The position numbers were made by a program, and so were the translations under genes. From JAKRSE01 sp943369295 (GTDB lineage Bacteria; Armatimonadota; Fimbriimonadia; Fimbriimonadales; Fimbriimonadaceae), in the NCBI GenBank assembly GCA_943369295.1, contig CALRMU020000001.1, positions 1 to 64,000 of the forward strand: 64,000 nucleotides of DNA. Direction: 5' to 3'. Under the pieces are notes generated by a model. It was not told the DNA's origin. It ran no database searches and was given only the letters and a program-made list of their open reading frames with translations. Shown here one piece after another: positions 7,950 through 15,972 of this stretch. Each line of letters starts with the position of its first letter. Position 1 is the first letter of the stretch.

Positions 7950-9179
7950 TTAAACCAAGGAACTCCGCAGAAGAATCAAGGCAGATTTCGCCGCTCTTTC
8001 TCTCACTGCAGACCTCAATCCGGGGAACTGGCTGCGAGTGACTCGAGTCCCTTTTGGTCCGGCATGAGCCACGTAAACCAACCCGACAGGCTTTTCTTCC
8101 GTGCCGCCCCCAGGCCCTGCGACCCCCGTGATGCTGAGGGCGTGAGTAACTCCCCATCTCTCTCGGAGCCCTTCGGCCATGGCCCGAGCCACTTCTTCAG
8201 AAACAGCCCCGAACTCTTCAATCAGCTCAGCAGGGACGCCCAGCTCACGAGCCTTCGCCTCGTTGGAATAGCTAATCACTCCGCCCTGAAAGACATCGGA
8301 CGATCCGGCGATTGAGGTCAGCATTGCGCCCAAGCCGCCTCCGGTGCAGGATTCTGCGACGGCAAGAGTTTCGCCCCGAGCGGCCAGGTCACGGATCACG
8401 GCTGACGCCAGGGTTTCATCATTGAAGCCATAGACATAGCGTCCGACTCTTTCCTGAACCTGAGCGATCACAGGAGCGATCAGAGCTTCGGCTTCGGCCT
8501 CTGTCGCGGCCGAGGCTGTGACCCTTAGATGGACTTCGCTGGTTTTGGCGTAGGGGGCCAGGGTGGGGTTGGCCGATTCCATCAGGTCAAGCAGCTGCTG
8601 TTCCAGGGCAGCTTCACCAATGCCAGCCACCTTGATGGTTTTAGAATGGATCGTTGTGCCATCGCCCAGCTCAGCCAGAAGCTTCTCGATGGGGCCTTCC
8701 AGCATCGGAACAAACTCGTTCTTCGGCCCGGGCATGGCGACGATGATGCCTTTGCTGCTGCGGCAGATAAGGCCAGGAGCCGTCCCGTTCGGGTTAGGGA
8801 CCACTTCGGCCTCGCTTGGCCTCTGGGCCTGACGAAGCTGGCTTTCCGTCCAGTTGAGCCGGCGCTTTTCAAAGAGCTGAATCAGGTGCTGTCGCACTTC
8901 GGGGTCTTCGACCAGGGGCTGTTCAAGAGCGGCGGCGATCCCGTCGCGAGTCATGTCATCGACGGTTGGTCCGAGGCCCCCGATGGTGAAGACGAGGTCC
9001 GCTCGGCTGAGAGCCAGATTGAGGGCTTCAGTCAATCGGGCCAGGTTGTCGCCGACTGACTGCCTTTGGAGATGAGAGATTCCGTGGCGGGCAAAGGCTT
9101 TACCCAGTTCAGCTGAATTGGTATCGACAATGTCTCCCAAAAGAATCTCTGTGCCGACTGCGACAATTTCTGCCCTCAT
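7950..9179 (-). CDS. cinA: CinA-family protein (NMN amidohydrolase / ADP-ribose pyrophosphatase type)
   Basis: 409 residues with the two standard domains. The N-terminal MoCF-like domain (COG1058) shows GTEILLGDIVDTN near residue 9 and GGLGPTVDD at 67-75. The C-terminal CinA domain carries AESCTGG at about 275-281 and SITGVAGPGGGTEEKPVG near 350, which bind and deamidate nicotinamide mononucleotide in characterised relatives. It salvages NMN in NAD recycling; in some competent bacteria it travels with recA. It is divergent from the esterase gene with about 40 bases between. Confidence 0.93.
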   Translation of the reverse strand: MRAEIVAVGTEILLGDIVDTNSAELGKAFARHGISHLQRQSVGDNLARLTEALNLALSRADLVFTIGGLGPTVDDMTRDGIAAALEQPLVEDPEVRQHLIQLFEKRRLNWTESQLRQAQRPSEAEVVPNPNGTAPGLICRSSKGIIVAMPGPKNEFVPMLEGPIEKLLAELGDGTTIHSKTIKVAGIGEAALEQQLLDLMESANPTLAPYAKTSEVHLRVTASAATEAEAEALIAPVIAQVQERVGRYVYGFNDETLASAVIRDLAARGETLAVAESCTGGGLGAMLTSIAGSSDVFQGGVISYSNEAKARELGVPAELIEEFGAVSEEVARAMAEGLRERWGVTHALSITGVAGPGGGTEEKPVGLVYVAHAGPKGTRVTRSQFPGLRSAVRERAAKSALILLRSSLV

Positions 9180-9219
9180 AACTGGTCAGGATAGCCGACC
9201 GAAAGGGTGTAATCAGGGC

Positions 9220-10077
9220 ATGTTTCTTTGCGGCATTGTCGCCCTTGCTTCAGCTTCTTTCCAACAGCCTCCCGAACCGGCACGAATCGACAGTGCTGTG
9301 GGCACCTATGCGGTGAAAAGTGTCACCAGCAGGCACCTTAAGAACACGCGGGACGTCACAGTGCTTCTTCCGGAAGGCTACGAAAAGGACATGTCAGTCC
9401 GCTACCCCGTGCTTTACATGCACGACAGTCAGAACATTTTTAACGGAAAGACCAGCTACATCCCCAACCAGGAATGGAAGGTGGATGAGACTTCGCGGGC
9501 GATGGCTAGAGCGGGGTTGGTCCAGAAACTGATCATCGTGGGGATTCCTAACATGGGAATCGACCGTGCTAATGAATACCTTCCAACTCGAGCCAAATTT
9601 GGACGGCAGGGTGAGGAAGAGGTAGGAGGCAAGGCCGACCTTTACGGCAAGTTTTTGATTGAAGAGGTTAAGCCTCTGATCGATTCCACCTTTCGGACCA
9701 AGAAGGGTCCGGGCGATACAGGACTCTGCGGCAGCAGTTTTGGCGGAATCGTCTCGCTTCACCTCGGCATGACTCGTCCGGATGTTTTCGGTCGGCTGGG
9801 GGTCGTTTCACCTTCGCTTTGGTGGGATAGCGGCGTGATGCAGAAGCGGATTGAGCAGCAAATATTCCCTTGGAAGGTGAGAATGTGGATGGATATGGGG
9901 ACTCAGGAAGGCGACGGAGCCATTAGAGCCCGAGCCTTTGAAAAGACCCTTATTGCCAAAGGAATGAAGCCGAAAAAAGACTTCATCTACTTTGAAGAAG
10001 AAGGCGGCCAGCACAACGAAGCCGCCTGGGCACGCAGGTTTGGCGAGATTCTGCTTTTTCTCTTTCCCGCAAAGTAG
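9220..10077 (+). CDS. exported esterase of the EstD/Fes alpha/beta-hydrolase family
   Basis: About 285 residues from the ATG at 9220, which opens a signal peptide (MFLCGIVALASASFQQ). A longer frame from 9118 would overlap cinA and add no conserved sequence. Family features are RYPVLYMHDSQNIF near 61-74, the nucleophile motif GSSFGG at 171-176 and a late His in GGQHNEAAW. Enterochelin-esterase-like and EstD hydrolases share this architecture and cut carboxyl esters or siderophores. The substrate cannot be told from context. Confidence 0.82.
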   Translation: MFLCGIVALASASFQQPPEPARIDSAVGTYAVKSVTSRHLKNTRDVTVLLPEGYEKDMSVRYPVLYMHDSQNIFNGKTSYIPNQEWKVDETSRAMARAGLVQKLIIVGIPNMGIDRANEYLPTRAKFGRQGEEEVGGKADLYGKFLIEEVKPLIDSTFRTKKGPGDTGLCGSSFGGIVSLHLGMTRPDVFGRLGVVSPSLWWDSGVMQKRIEQQIFPWKVRMWMDMGTQEGDGAIRARAFEKTLIAKGMKPKKDFIYFEEEGGQHNEAAWARRFGEILLFLFPAK

Positions 10078-10123
10078 TCGAGATAGCAGTTTTCACAGCA
10101 GTCAACATTAAAGCTGGAAGGAA

Positions 10124-10164
10124 AATGCGGTTTTCCCCCCTTCCTCTGGAAGGGGTTGGGGGAT
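10124..10164. repeat. truncated inverted copy of the bipartite hairpin repeat
   Basis: The reverse complement (CCCATCCCCCAACCCCTTCC then a GGAAGGGG stem) matches the first module of the repeats at 17488 and 47348. ATGCGGTTTTCC just before it looks like a remnant of the second module. Confidence 0.55.
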
Positions 10165-10248
10165 GGGAATATGAGAAGTCTTTCGATGAAAAGCGGTACA
10201 AAAAACATAGAAACTTGCGCGGTTCATCAAAAGACCGCACTCAATAAA

Positions 10249-12684
10249 ATGGCTAGGTTCTGGCTTTTCATCCTGGCTTTAACGGCCTTGTCCTGCGCGT
10301 CATTTGCTCAGGTCAAACCAGAGCTTGGCACGCCTGAAAACCCCATCACGATCCGCATGCTGGGGGGAGCTTTTGGTCTGCCCGCTCCAGATGCCAGCGA
10401 CCCCCGCAGCCTGGCGAGGCGCGCTGTTTTTGATGAGTTTCATCGCCTGAACCCCGGCATCAGGGTGATCAACGCCGGAGGCTTGGAGCTTTACGGAGAC
10501 AGGGCCGAAGCTCAAGTGATGATGGCGATGGCGGGGGATACCGCCCCCGACGTGCTTTACGTCAACTTTCGCACCTACTTTGACTACATTGAACAGGGTT
10601 TCTGCCGGCCTCTGGATGACCTGATTGAGGCTCAGCCAGGCAGCTTCGACCGAGTTCACCCTAGAATTCAGGAGACCTTGACCAGCTTTGATGGCAAGGT
10701 TTATGCGGCGCCCTTTTATCAGGTCGCCCAGGCGCTCTACTATCGGCGAGACCACTTTATCCAGGAGGGCTTGGACCCTTCTAAACCTCCCCGTACTTGG
10801 GATGAGTTTATTTCTATTGGCCGAAAGCTGACCGAATCAGCGAAGGAGAGGAACGGATTTGTCTTCGCCAGCGGGCTTGGAGGAAAGGCATATTGGTGGA
10901 CCAACTTTGTCTGGCAGGCAGGTGGGAACGTTCTGGAGCCAGCCGAGCGAGGCTACGCCCGAAGCGTGGTGGGAACCCCTGAGGCAGCCAAGGCCCTGGA
11001 CTTTTTTAAGCGTTTGACTTTGGAAACCTGGACCGACAGCAAGGGGGCTAAAAAGGGCCCCATCGCCAAGGTCAGCACCTCTTGGTCAGATGATGTCAAC
11101 CAGGGCAAGGTCAGCATGTGGTTTGGCTACACCAACGATCTGCTGCTCAGCATCACAGAAATTCCTCCGAGCGTTTTGGGAATCGCGGCCATGCCGGCTG
11201 GCCCGGCCGGTTCGGTGGGAGAGATCAATGCCGGAATGTGGGCGATCAACTCCGCTGTCAAGGATCCTAAAAAGCTGGAGGCCTGCTGGAAGTTCGTTCA
11301 GTTCTTTGTCAGTCAGCAGGCGGCTAAGGTATCCACCGACCAATTCGTGAATCAAGGACTTGAGAGCCTGGTCAACCCTCAAACTCTGATCGAAATGGGC
11401 TACGAAGACCTGGCTAGAAAGGTCGATCCCAGCTACGTTGAAGCCAATAAGAACCTATTTGAACGAGGTCACCCAGAACCCAGCGGAAGAAATTCTGGCC
11501 AGGTTTACGCTGTGCTCGATAGCGCCCTGGATAGGGCTCTGATTGACCCCAAAACCGACAGCCTGCAGATTTTGAAGGAGGTTGAGGCGGAAATGAACCG
11601 CCAGCTTCTGGGCTACATTCCGCCCGAAGAAATGCAGGCCAAAAGAGGCTGGGCGGCAGGGATTGCCATCTCGCTGGGAGTGATTCTTTCTATTCTAGGT
11701 GGATTGTGGGTGAGGCGTCTTTGGACAAAACGCACCGGCATGCAGTGGGATCTGCCGCCTGTTTCTCGCGGCCCCAAGGTGGCTTTCTTCCTTTTCGCCG
11801 CCATCCTTCCTGCCGCTCTTTCAGTGCTGGTTTGGTCTTACTATCCTCTGATTCAAGGATTGGTGATCGCCTTTCAGGATTACCGGGTGACTCAGCCCCC
11901 AACCTGGGTGGGGCTGGATAACTTCATCTCCGTTTTCACTCAGCCCATCTTCTGGCGCAGCCTTTTCAACAGCTTTCTTTTTGTCGGTTTGAGTCTGGGA
12001 ATCGGGTTCTTTCTGCCCCTCTTTTTAGCCTTGGCCCTCAACGAGATTCCGCGTTTTGGCACCTTGTTCCGAGTGCTTTTCTATCTGCCAGCGATGACCA
12101 GCCCGCTCGTCATCGCCTTTATGTGGCGGTGGTTTTACGACAAATCGCCGGAAGGTCTGCTCAATTCCCTGGTTGCGCCTGTTGTCGTTTCTTTGAATGG
12201 ATTGCTGGGGCAGAACTGGCCGACCTCTTTCGACTGGCTGGGCGACCCCAAGCTGGCGATGCTCTCGGTTGTTCTGCCTGGAATCTGGGCGGGAGCTGGC
12301 CCGGGCAGCCTGCTTTACCTTGCGGCTCTGAAAAACATTCCTGAAGAGCGCTATGAGGCGGCTGATCTGGACGGGGCGAATTGGTGGAAGAAAATTACGC
12401 GAATCACCCTTCCCTCACTGACTCCTTTGATGCTGATCAATCTGCTCGGCGCCTTTATTGGCGGGTTCAAGGCGATGGAAAATGTCTTCGTCTTGACTGG
12501 CGGCGGGCCGCTTTATTCCACCCACACGATCGGTTTGGAAGTTTGGACCAATGCCTTCATGTTCCTTAGGTTTGGCTACGCCTCTGCGGCGGCTTGGGTG
12601 ATGGGGGGAATTCTGATTGGGTTTACGATTATTCAGTTGAAACAGATGACGAGGATGAAGTTTTCTACAGCCCGGGGGACTTGA
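10249..12684 (+). CDS. fusion of extracellular sugar-binding protein and MalF-type ABC permease
   Basis: About 811 residues from the ATG at 10249, which begins a clean signal peptide (MARFWLFILALTALSCASFAQ). Residues about 22-440 form a family-1 solute-binding protein with GDTAPDVLYVNFRTY and an Asn/Trp-rich ligand cleft (GGKAYWWTNFVWQAGG). A transmembrane segment near 470-490 (WAAGIAISLGVILSILGGLWV) links to a MalF-like permease, residues about 515-811, with WVGLDNF and the EAA loop EERYEAADLDGANWWKKITRITLP that contacts the ATPase. Binding protein and permease are normally separate. The usual partner MalG-type permease and MsmK-type ATPase are absent; repeats follow the stop. Predicted role: import of oligosaccharides or sugar derivatives. 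Confidence 0.9.
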   Translation: MARFWLFILALTALSCASFAQVKPELGTPENPITIRMLGGAFGLPAPDASDPRSLARRAVFDEFHRLNPGIRVINAGGLELYGDRAEAQVMMAMAGDTAPDVLYVNFRTYFDYIEQGFCRPLDDLIEAQPGSFDRVHPRIQETLTSFDGKVYAAPFYQVAQALYYRRDHFIQEGLDPSKPPRTWDEFISIGRKLTESAKERNGFVFASGLGGKAYWWTNFVWQAGGNVLEPAERGYARSVVGTPEAAKALDFFKRLTLETWTDSKGAKKGPIAKVSTSWSDDVNQGKVSMWFGYTNDLLLSITEIPPSVLGIAAMPAGPAGSVGEINAGMWAINSAVKDPKKLEACWKFVQFFVSQQAAKVSTDQFVNQGLESLVNPQTLIEMGYEDLARKVDPSYVEANKNLFERGHPEPSGRNSGQVYAVLDSALDRALIDPKTDSLQILKEVEAEMNRQLLGYIPPEEMQAKRGWAAGIAISLGVILSILGGLWVRRLWTKRTGMQWDLPPVSRGPKVAFFLFAAILPAALSVLVWSYYPLIQGLVIAFQDYRVTQPPTWVGLDNFISVFTQPIFWRSLFNSFLFVGLSLGIGFFLPLFLALALNEIPRFGTLFRVLFYLPAMTSPLVIAFMWRWFYDKSPEGLLNSLVAPVVVSLNGLLGQNWPTSFDWLGDPKLAMLSVVLPGIWAGAGPGSLLYLAALKNIPEERYEAADLDGANWWKKITRITLPSLTPLMLINLLGAFIGGFKAMENVFVLTGGGPLYSTHTIGLEVWTNAFMFLRFGYASAAAWVMGGILIGFTIIQLKQMTRMKFSTARGT

Positions 12685-12724
12685 GGTCCGAGCTCAGCTG
12701 TGCCCAAAGTGGCCCGGTTGTGGC

Positions 12725-13012
12725 AGAGCCTCAGCCGGGTGGACGAAGTACATGTGATCTAGCTTTGGCCAGCAGCAAACCTGGCTGAACGACTGCGTCG
12801 TACAACCAGGCCACGAACAGCAAAGAGTATTGGTGATTCGTGGGTTGCACCCACGCCACACAAACTCCTCAGTTTTTGAGGTCTCAGTAGCTTCACGCGT
12901 GGAGGTCGATGTCGCCATGCAGCCATGCCAGGATGCTAAAGGGCAGTAAGCGTTCCCGCCCTCTGGGATTCTGTCGTTCGTGGGTTTCACCCACGCCACC
13001 CAGACTCAATTA
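12725..13012. repeat. cluster of CACC-tailed hairpin modules
   Basis: Bases 12725-12820 match those at about 62221-62338 over some 110 bases (GCCTCAGCC...TGGACGAAGT...CCTGGCTGAACGACTGCGTCG...CCAGGCCACGAA). Two CGTGGGT-3 nt-ACCCACG hairpins followed by CCAC lie at 12839-12855 and 12979-12995. With the riboswitch below, these fill the gene-free stretch 12685-13268. Confidence 0.8.
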
Positions 13013-13102
13013 AGTTTGAGGTGGCATGAGCTGAACCCGCCAAGAAGAACTTATCCCCAGGCCACTGCAACAGCTCAAGCCCGATGGGCGTCTTTAGTAA
13101 TA

Positions 13103-13214
13103 AGTCTAATCTGGCCGACAGGGCCAGAGCGGGGGAACCATTAATTGGGGTGAATCTTGGCTCAAACCAAGAAGAGTAACTTTCGGCTCTAACCCGGCAG
13201 CTAACCTCGCAGAC
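13103..13214 (+). promoter_or_regulatory. ydaO/yuaA-type c-di-AMP riboswitch
   Basis: The conserved core is present in order: GCGGGGGAACCA (13129-13140), TTGGGGTGAATC (13145-13156), a variable TTGG/CCAA hairpin arm, AGAGTAACTTTCGGCTCT, then AACCCGGCAGCTAACCTCGC (13191-13210). The P1 stem is closed by GTCT at 13104-13107 and AGAC at 13211-13214. This matches the known ydaO aptamer (GGGGGAnCCA, GGGGnGAAUC, CCGnCAGCUAACCUCG), which binds two molecules of cyclic di-AMP and usually turns expression off. It lies 54 bases before the small gene at 13269. Confidence 0.92.
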
Positions 13215-13222
13215 ACATCGGA

Positions 13223-13267
13223 AGAGAATGTTCACGCATTCTCCCAGACCTTGGAACACCCGTGAAC
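13223..13267 (+). promoter_or_regulatory. competing hairpins, candidate riboswitch expression platform
   Basis: AGAATG at about 13225-13230 can pair with CATTCT at about 13237-13242. Alternatively GTTCACG (13230-13236) is the exact complement of CGTGAAC (13261-13267), which directly precedes the ATG at 13269. Both structures need the bases around 13230-13236, so they cannot coexist. The second would block ribosome access, suggesting translational control. Confidence 0.5.
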
Positions 13268-13268
13268 G

Positions 13269-13610
13269 ATGAGACTGCTCCTTGAAGCCGAGCGATCCTT
13301 TACAGAAGGGATCGTTGAAGAAACACGACTGCTCTTAAAGAGCCGCAAAACCCAAGAGGAAAAGCTTGCCTTCCTCAAGGCAGAAGCAAGCCGCCAGCAC
13401 GAAAAGCTGATCACTCTGCAGAAGATGCTGTGGCTGGCCAAGCACAACCCAGACAGGCATGCCAAGCTGCAGCGCCTTTCTAATGTGAGAGAGAAGACCC
13501 TGGTCTACCTTGAGGCTATGACCCGCTTTTTGGAAGCCAAGGAAAAAAACGGCAGAACCCTGAACGAGCCGCCTCAGGTGTTTGCCAGTCCAGACTGGGA
13601 CGAAAACTAG
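13269..13610 (+). CDS. riboswitch-controlled small helical protein of unknown function
   Basis: 113 residues, highly charged and rich in Glu, Lys, Leu and Arg, with long predicted helices (EETRLLLKSRKTQEEKLAFL and further) likely to form a coiled coil. The C-terminal tail is short and acidic. There is no signal peptide, membrane segment or recognised domain. It is the only gene between a c-di-AMP riboswitch and a terminator, so it forms its own transcription unit. Known ydaO targets are potassium or osmolyte transporters and cell-wall hydrolases; this is neither. The ATG is chosen because the alternative hairpin abuts it. Confidence 0.75.
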   Translation: MRLLLEAERSFTEGIVEETRLLLKSRKTQEEKLAFLKAEASRQHEKLITLQKMLWLAKHNPDRHAKLQRLSNVREKTLVYLEAMTRFLEAKEKNGRTLNEPPQVFASPDWDEN

Positions 13611-13638
13611 GCTGACGGGCTGGAGACGATTAGAACCG

Positions 13639-13680
13639 AGAGACCATGATTTCCGTAAGGACATCATGGTCTCTTCGCTT
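13639..13680 (+). terminator. rho-independent terminator after the riboswitch-controlled gene
   Basis: AGAGACCATGAT (13639-13650) pairs perfectly with ATCATGGTCTCT (13663-13674) across a 12-base loop, followed by TCGCTTTTCT. Confidence 0.8.
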
Positions 13681-13765
13681 TTCTAACTGACTCACCCCGC
13701 CTTGTAGAGGGCAAGCAGTCCCGGGGGCATCTCTGAAGCAGCACCCAATTACTGCCCAGGGTGGC

Positions 13766-13809
13766 CCCAAAAACAAAACCGCCCCCACCCACTCAATGGG
13801 CAGAGGCGG
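13766..13809 (-). terminator. rho-independent terminator of the TPR gene
   Basis: On the minus strand CCGCC...CCCA...TGGG...GGCGG (13779-13809) is followed by TTTTGTTTTTGGGG. It lies 21 bases past the stop at 13830. Confidence 0.75.
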
Positions 13810-13829
13810 CAGCTGCACTTAACTGCGGC

Positions 13830-15491
13830 TTATGGGTTGGGCATCAGGGGAAGGCGACCGTGCAGAGCATAGTAGCGCCAAGCCTGAAGGTAATCCGGGA
13901 TGGTTCTTCCTCGGAAGTTGAAGGGATCGACTTCTGCAGCCTTATCGAGAGCGGCTTTGGCCTGTCCGGCTGGTGACCGCTGACCGTTGAGAGCAGCGCT
14001 GAGAGCAAACCAGCCAGGACCGTATTCTGGACCCGCCTTGCTGGCAGCCTGGCCGAAGCTGACTGCCTTGGCGTGGTCGCCGTTGAGGCCGTTGATCAGG
14101 CTCAAACTGGTGAGAGCTTCGAATGACTCTGGCTTGATAGCCAAGGCGGCTTCAAGGAAGGCGATGGCGGTCAGTCGCTGATTCCTCACCTCGTCGCTGC
14201 CCATGCCCTGAGTGAAGCTGTAGGCGACGATCTGGTTGGCTCGTTCGATGTAGATGTCGTAAGCGGCTGGCTCTGACTTGAGAGCAGCGCGGATGGAATC
14301 GAGGCTCTGCTGGAACTCACCGGCAGAAAGGAGCAGGGTGCTGACGAAATAGCCGCTGATGTGAGCGGGAGCTTCGGACTGACCCAGTTCTTGAGCCAGC
14401 TGGCTAAAGGCCTTGCTTTCGCCTCTCTTGAGGGCAAGGTAAGCCTGAGCGGTTTTAACGGCAGGAGAAGTAGGATCGGCGAGAAGAGCCTCTTTCTCGG
14501 CATCTTTGGCCTGCTGCTCGAGACCGGCGTACTGCATGAGAATCGCCTTAAGAGCGTAGCCGTAGCCATCAGGAGCGCCTGATCTCTCGTACCGGCCCAT
14601 AACCACGGCGGCTCTCTTGAACTGTCCGTTGCGGATAAGGGCGTAGATGATGGAGTTCATCACCTGAGCCGAGGGGCGATCGCCCTCTGCCAAAGGAGTC
14701 AGTGCCTGGACCACCTGGTTGTAGCGGGCAGCTTCCAGCATGGCGGCGATGCGGGCTGGATCGGTGGCTGACGTGCTGGCAGGAATGGCATCGAGGGCAA
14801 GACTGAGAGTCTTGGCTCGGCCTTCGGCAGCCCTCTTGAGCGAGGAGCTGATCAGGCCGATAGCTTCGGAGCGGTTGCTTGGGTTGGAGGCAACGGTATC
14901 GAAAGCCAGATCGATTTGGATGGCGCTGAGCAGAAGAATCGCCTGAGAGTTGTTAGGCTGAACTGCCAAAACGTCCTCAAGGTACTTCTGAGCCAGATCG
15001 CGGACACCCTTGCCGTAGTTGGCTCGGGCGAGGATTGCCTTGGCATCAACTGAATTCTCATCAACCTTCAGGGCGACTCGGCCAGAAAGAATGGCGTCAT
15101 CCCATCGGCTGTCGGCCAGGGCATCGTTTCCTTTTTCAAGGTGGTGGGCCAAGCCAAGAGCCACACCGTTGTCAATCTTGAGATTAAGGGTGATCGTGCC
15201 CTTGTCGCCATCTTCGGTGTAGGCATCGAACCTGACCTTGATGGGGCCATCATCTTCCTGAAGAGTGTCGATGGAGAACTCGTAGGGAGTGCTCTCATCT
15301 GTTCCTCTCAAAGAATCGTTGACGTAAAACTCTACTGATGTCACCAGCTTGGTCGACTGAGCCGTGGCTCTAAAGGAATGTGACCCCTTAATTGCCTGAC
15401 CCGCCTGAGCGTTGACCGTCAGCTTGACATCAGCCCAACTGGCGCTCGCCGCGAGAGCCAAGATCGCTGCACCCAAAAGCCGCATCCTCAT
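13830..15491 (-). CDS. exported TPR-repeat protein with N-terminal Ig-like domain
   Basis: 553 residues. A signal peptide ends at about Ala20 (ASASWA-D). Residues about 22-108 look like a bacterial Ig-like domain (VTSVEFYVNDSLRGTDESTPYEF). From about 115 onward the chain is alpha-helical with tetratricopeptide-like pairs such as DDAILSGRVALKVDENSVDAKAILARANYGKG. It ends in a short proline-rich tail. Such proteins scaffold envelope complexes; no partner is visible. It has its own terminator. The PII-like gene lies upstream on the same strand, 45 bases away, and may be co-transcribed. Confidence 0.8.
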   Translation of the reverse strand: MRMRLLGAAILALAASASWADVKLTVNAQAGQAIKGSHSFRATAQSTKLVTSVEFYVNDSLRGTDESTPYEFSIDTLQEDDGPIKVRFDAYTEDGDKGTITLNLKIDNGVALGLAHHLEKGNDALADSRWDDAILSGRVALKVDENSVDAKAILARANYGKGVRDLAQKYLEDVLAVQPNNSQAILLLSAIQIDLAFDTVASNPSNRSEAIGLISSSLKRAAEGRAKTLSLALDAIPASTSATDPARIAAMLEAARYNQVVQALTPLAEGDRPSAQVMNSIIYALIRNGQFKRAAVVMGRYERSGAPDGYGYALKAILMQYAGLEQQAKDAEKEALLADPTSPAVKTAQAYLALKRGESKAFSQLAQELGQSEAPAHISGYFVSTLLLSAGEFQQSLDSIRAALKSEPAAYDIYIERANQIVAYSFTQGMGSDEVRNQRLTAIAFLEAALAIKPESFEALTSLSLINGLNGDHAKAVSFGQAASKAGPEYGPGWFALSAALNGQRSPAGQAKAALDKAAEVDPFNFRGRTIPDYLQAWRYYALHGRLPLMPNP

Positions 15492-15536
15492 AATCGTTTA
15501 AAGGGCCCAAATACCCGAAGGACAGTTTTACCCGTC

Positions 15537-15893
15537 CTAAGTTGGACGCCCCATCCCTAAGGCTGGTTCACCCCTCTCTTTAGTTCGAACTCGCAGAACG
15601 TCCCAGATCTCTTCGACGAAGATTTTGCCGTCCCCTGGCTCGCCTGTCCAAGCCGCCCCGATGATTGCATCGATAAGGGGCTGCTGCATATCTTTGGGGG
15701 CCATGACCTCGATTTTCGATTTGAGCGAAAGTGAGACGGCGATAGCCTGACTGCCGAGCAGGGCACTGCCTTCTGGCCCCGCCCCTGCCCCGCGCACATC
15801 ACTGACCGTCATGCCGCTGACTCCCAGGCCGCTGATGGCGGTCTTCACCGCTTCTAGGCGGTGGGGGCGGATGATTGCCGTCACTCGAATCAC
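15537..15893 (-). CDS. PII-like signal protein with non-standard T-loop
   Basis: 118 residues with the ferredoxin-like fold of PII. The start MIRVTAIIRPHRLEAVKTAISGLG and the B-loop TGEPGDGKIFV at 83-93 fit GlnB/GlnK, as does the RVRTKERGEPAL tail that contacts ATP. The T-loop region (about 36-55, GAGAGPEGSALLGSQAIAVS) lacks the usual GRGxQxGxxExYRG sequence and has no Tyr for uridylylation. It probably binds ATP/ADP but signals differently from GlnB. No amtB, glnA or glnD gene is near; it sits beside the TPR gene. Confidence 0.8.
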   Translation of the reverse strand: MIRVTAIIRPHRLEAVKTAISGLGVSGMTVSDVRGAGAGPEGSALLGSQAIAVSLSLKSKIEVMAPKDMQQPLIDAIIGAAWTGEPGDGKIFVEEIWDVLRVRTKERGEPALGMGRPT

Positions 15894-15972
15894 GGGTCTA
15901 GTTTAGCGGGTTGATCCGAAAATGGACTTGTCACCTTCTAGGCTGGCTTAGATCGACTACCATGAGGGAAGG

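Noticed and set aside
12381..12788. Frames across the 3' end of the SBP-permease gene
   Set aside because: They overlap the permease EAA-loop coding region in other frames and enter repeat DNA.
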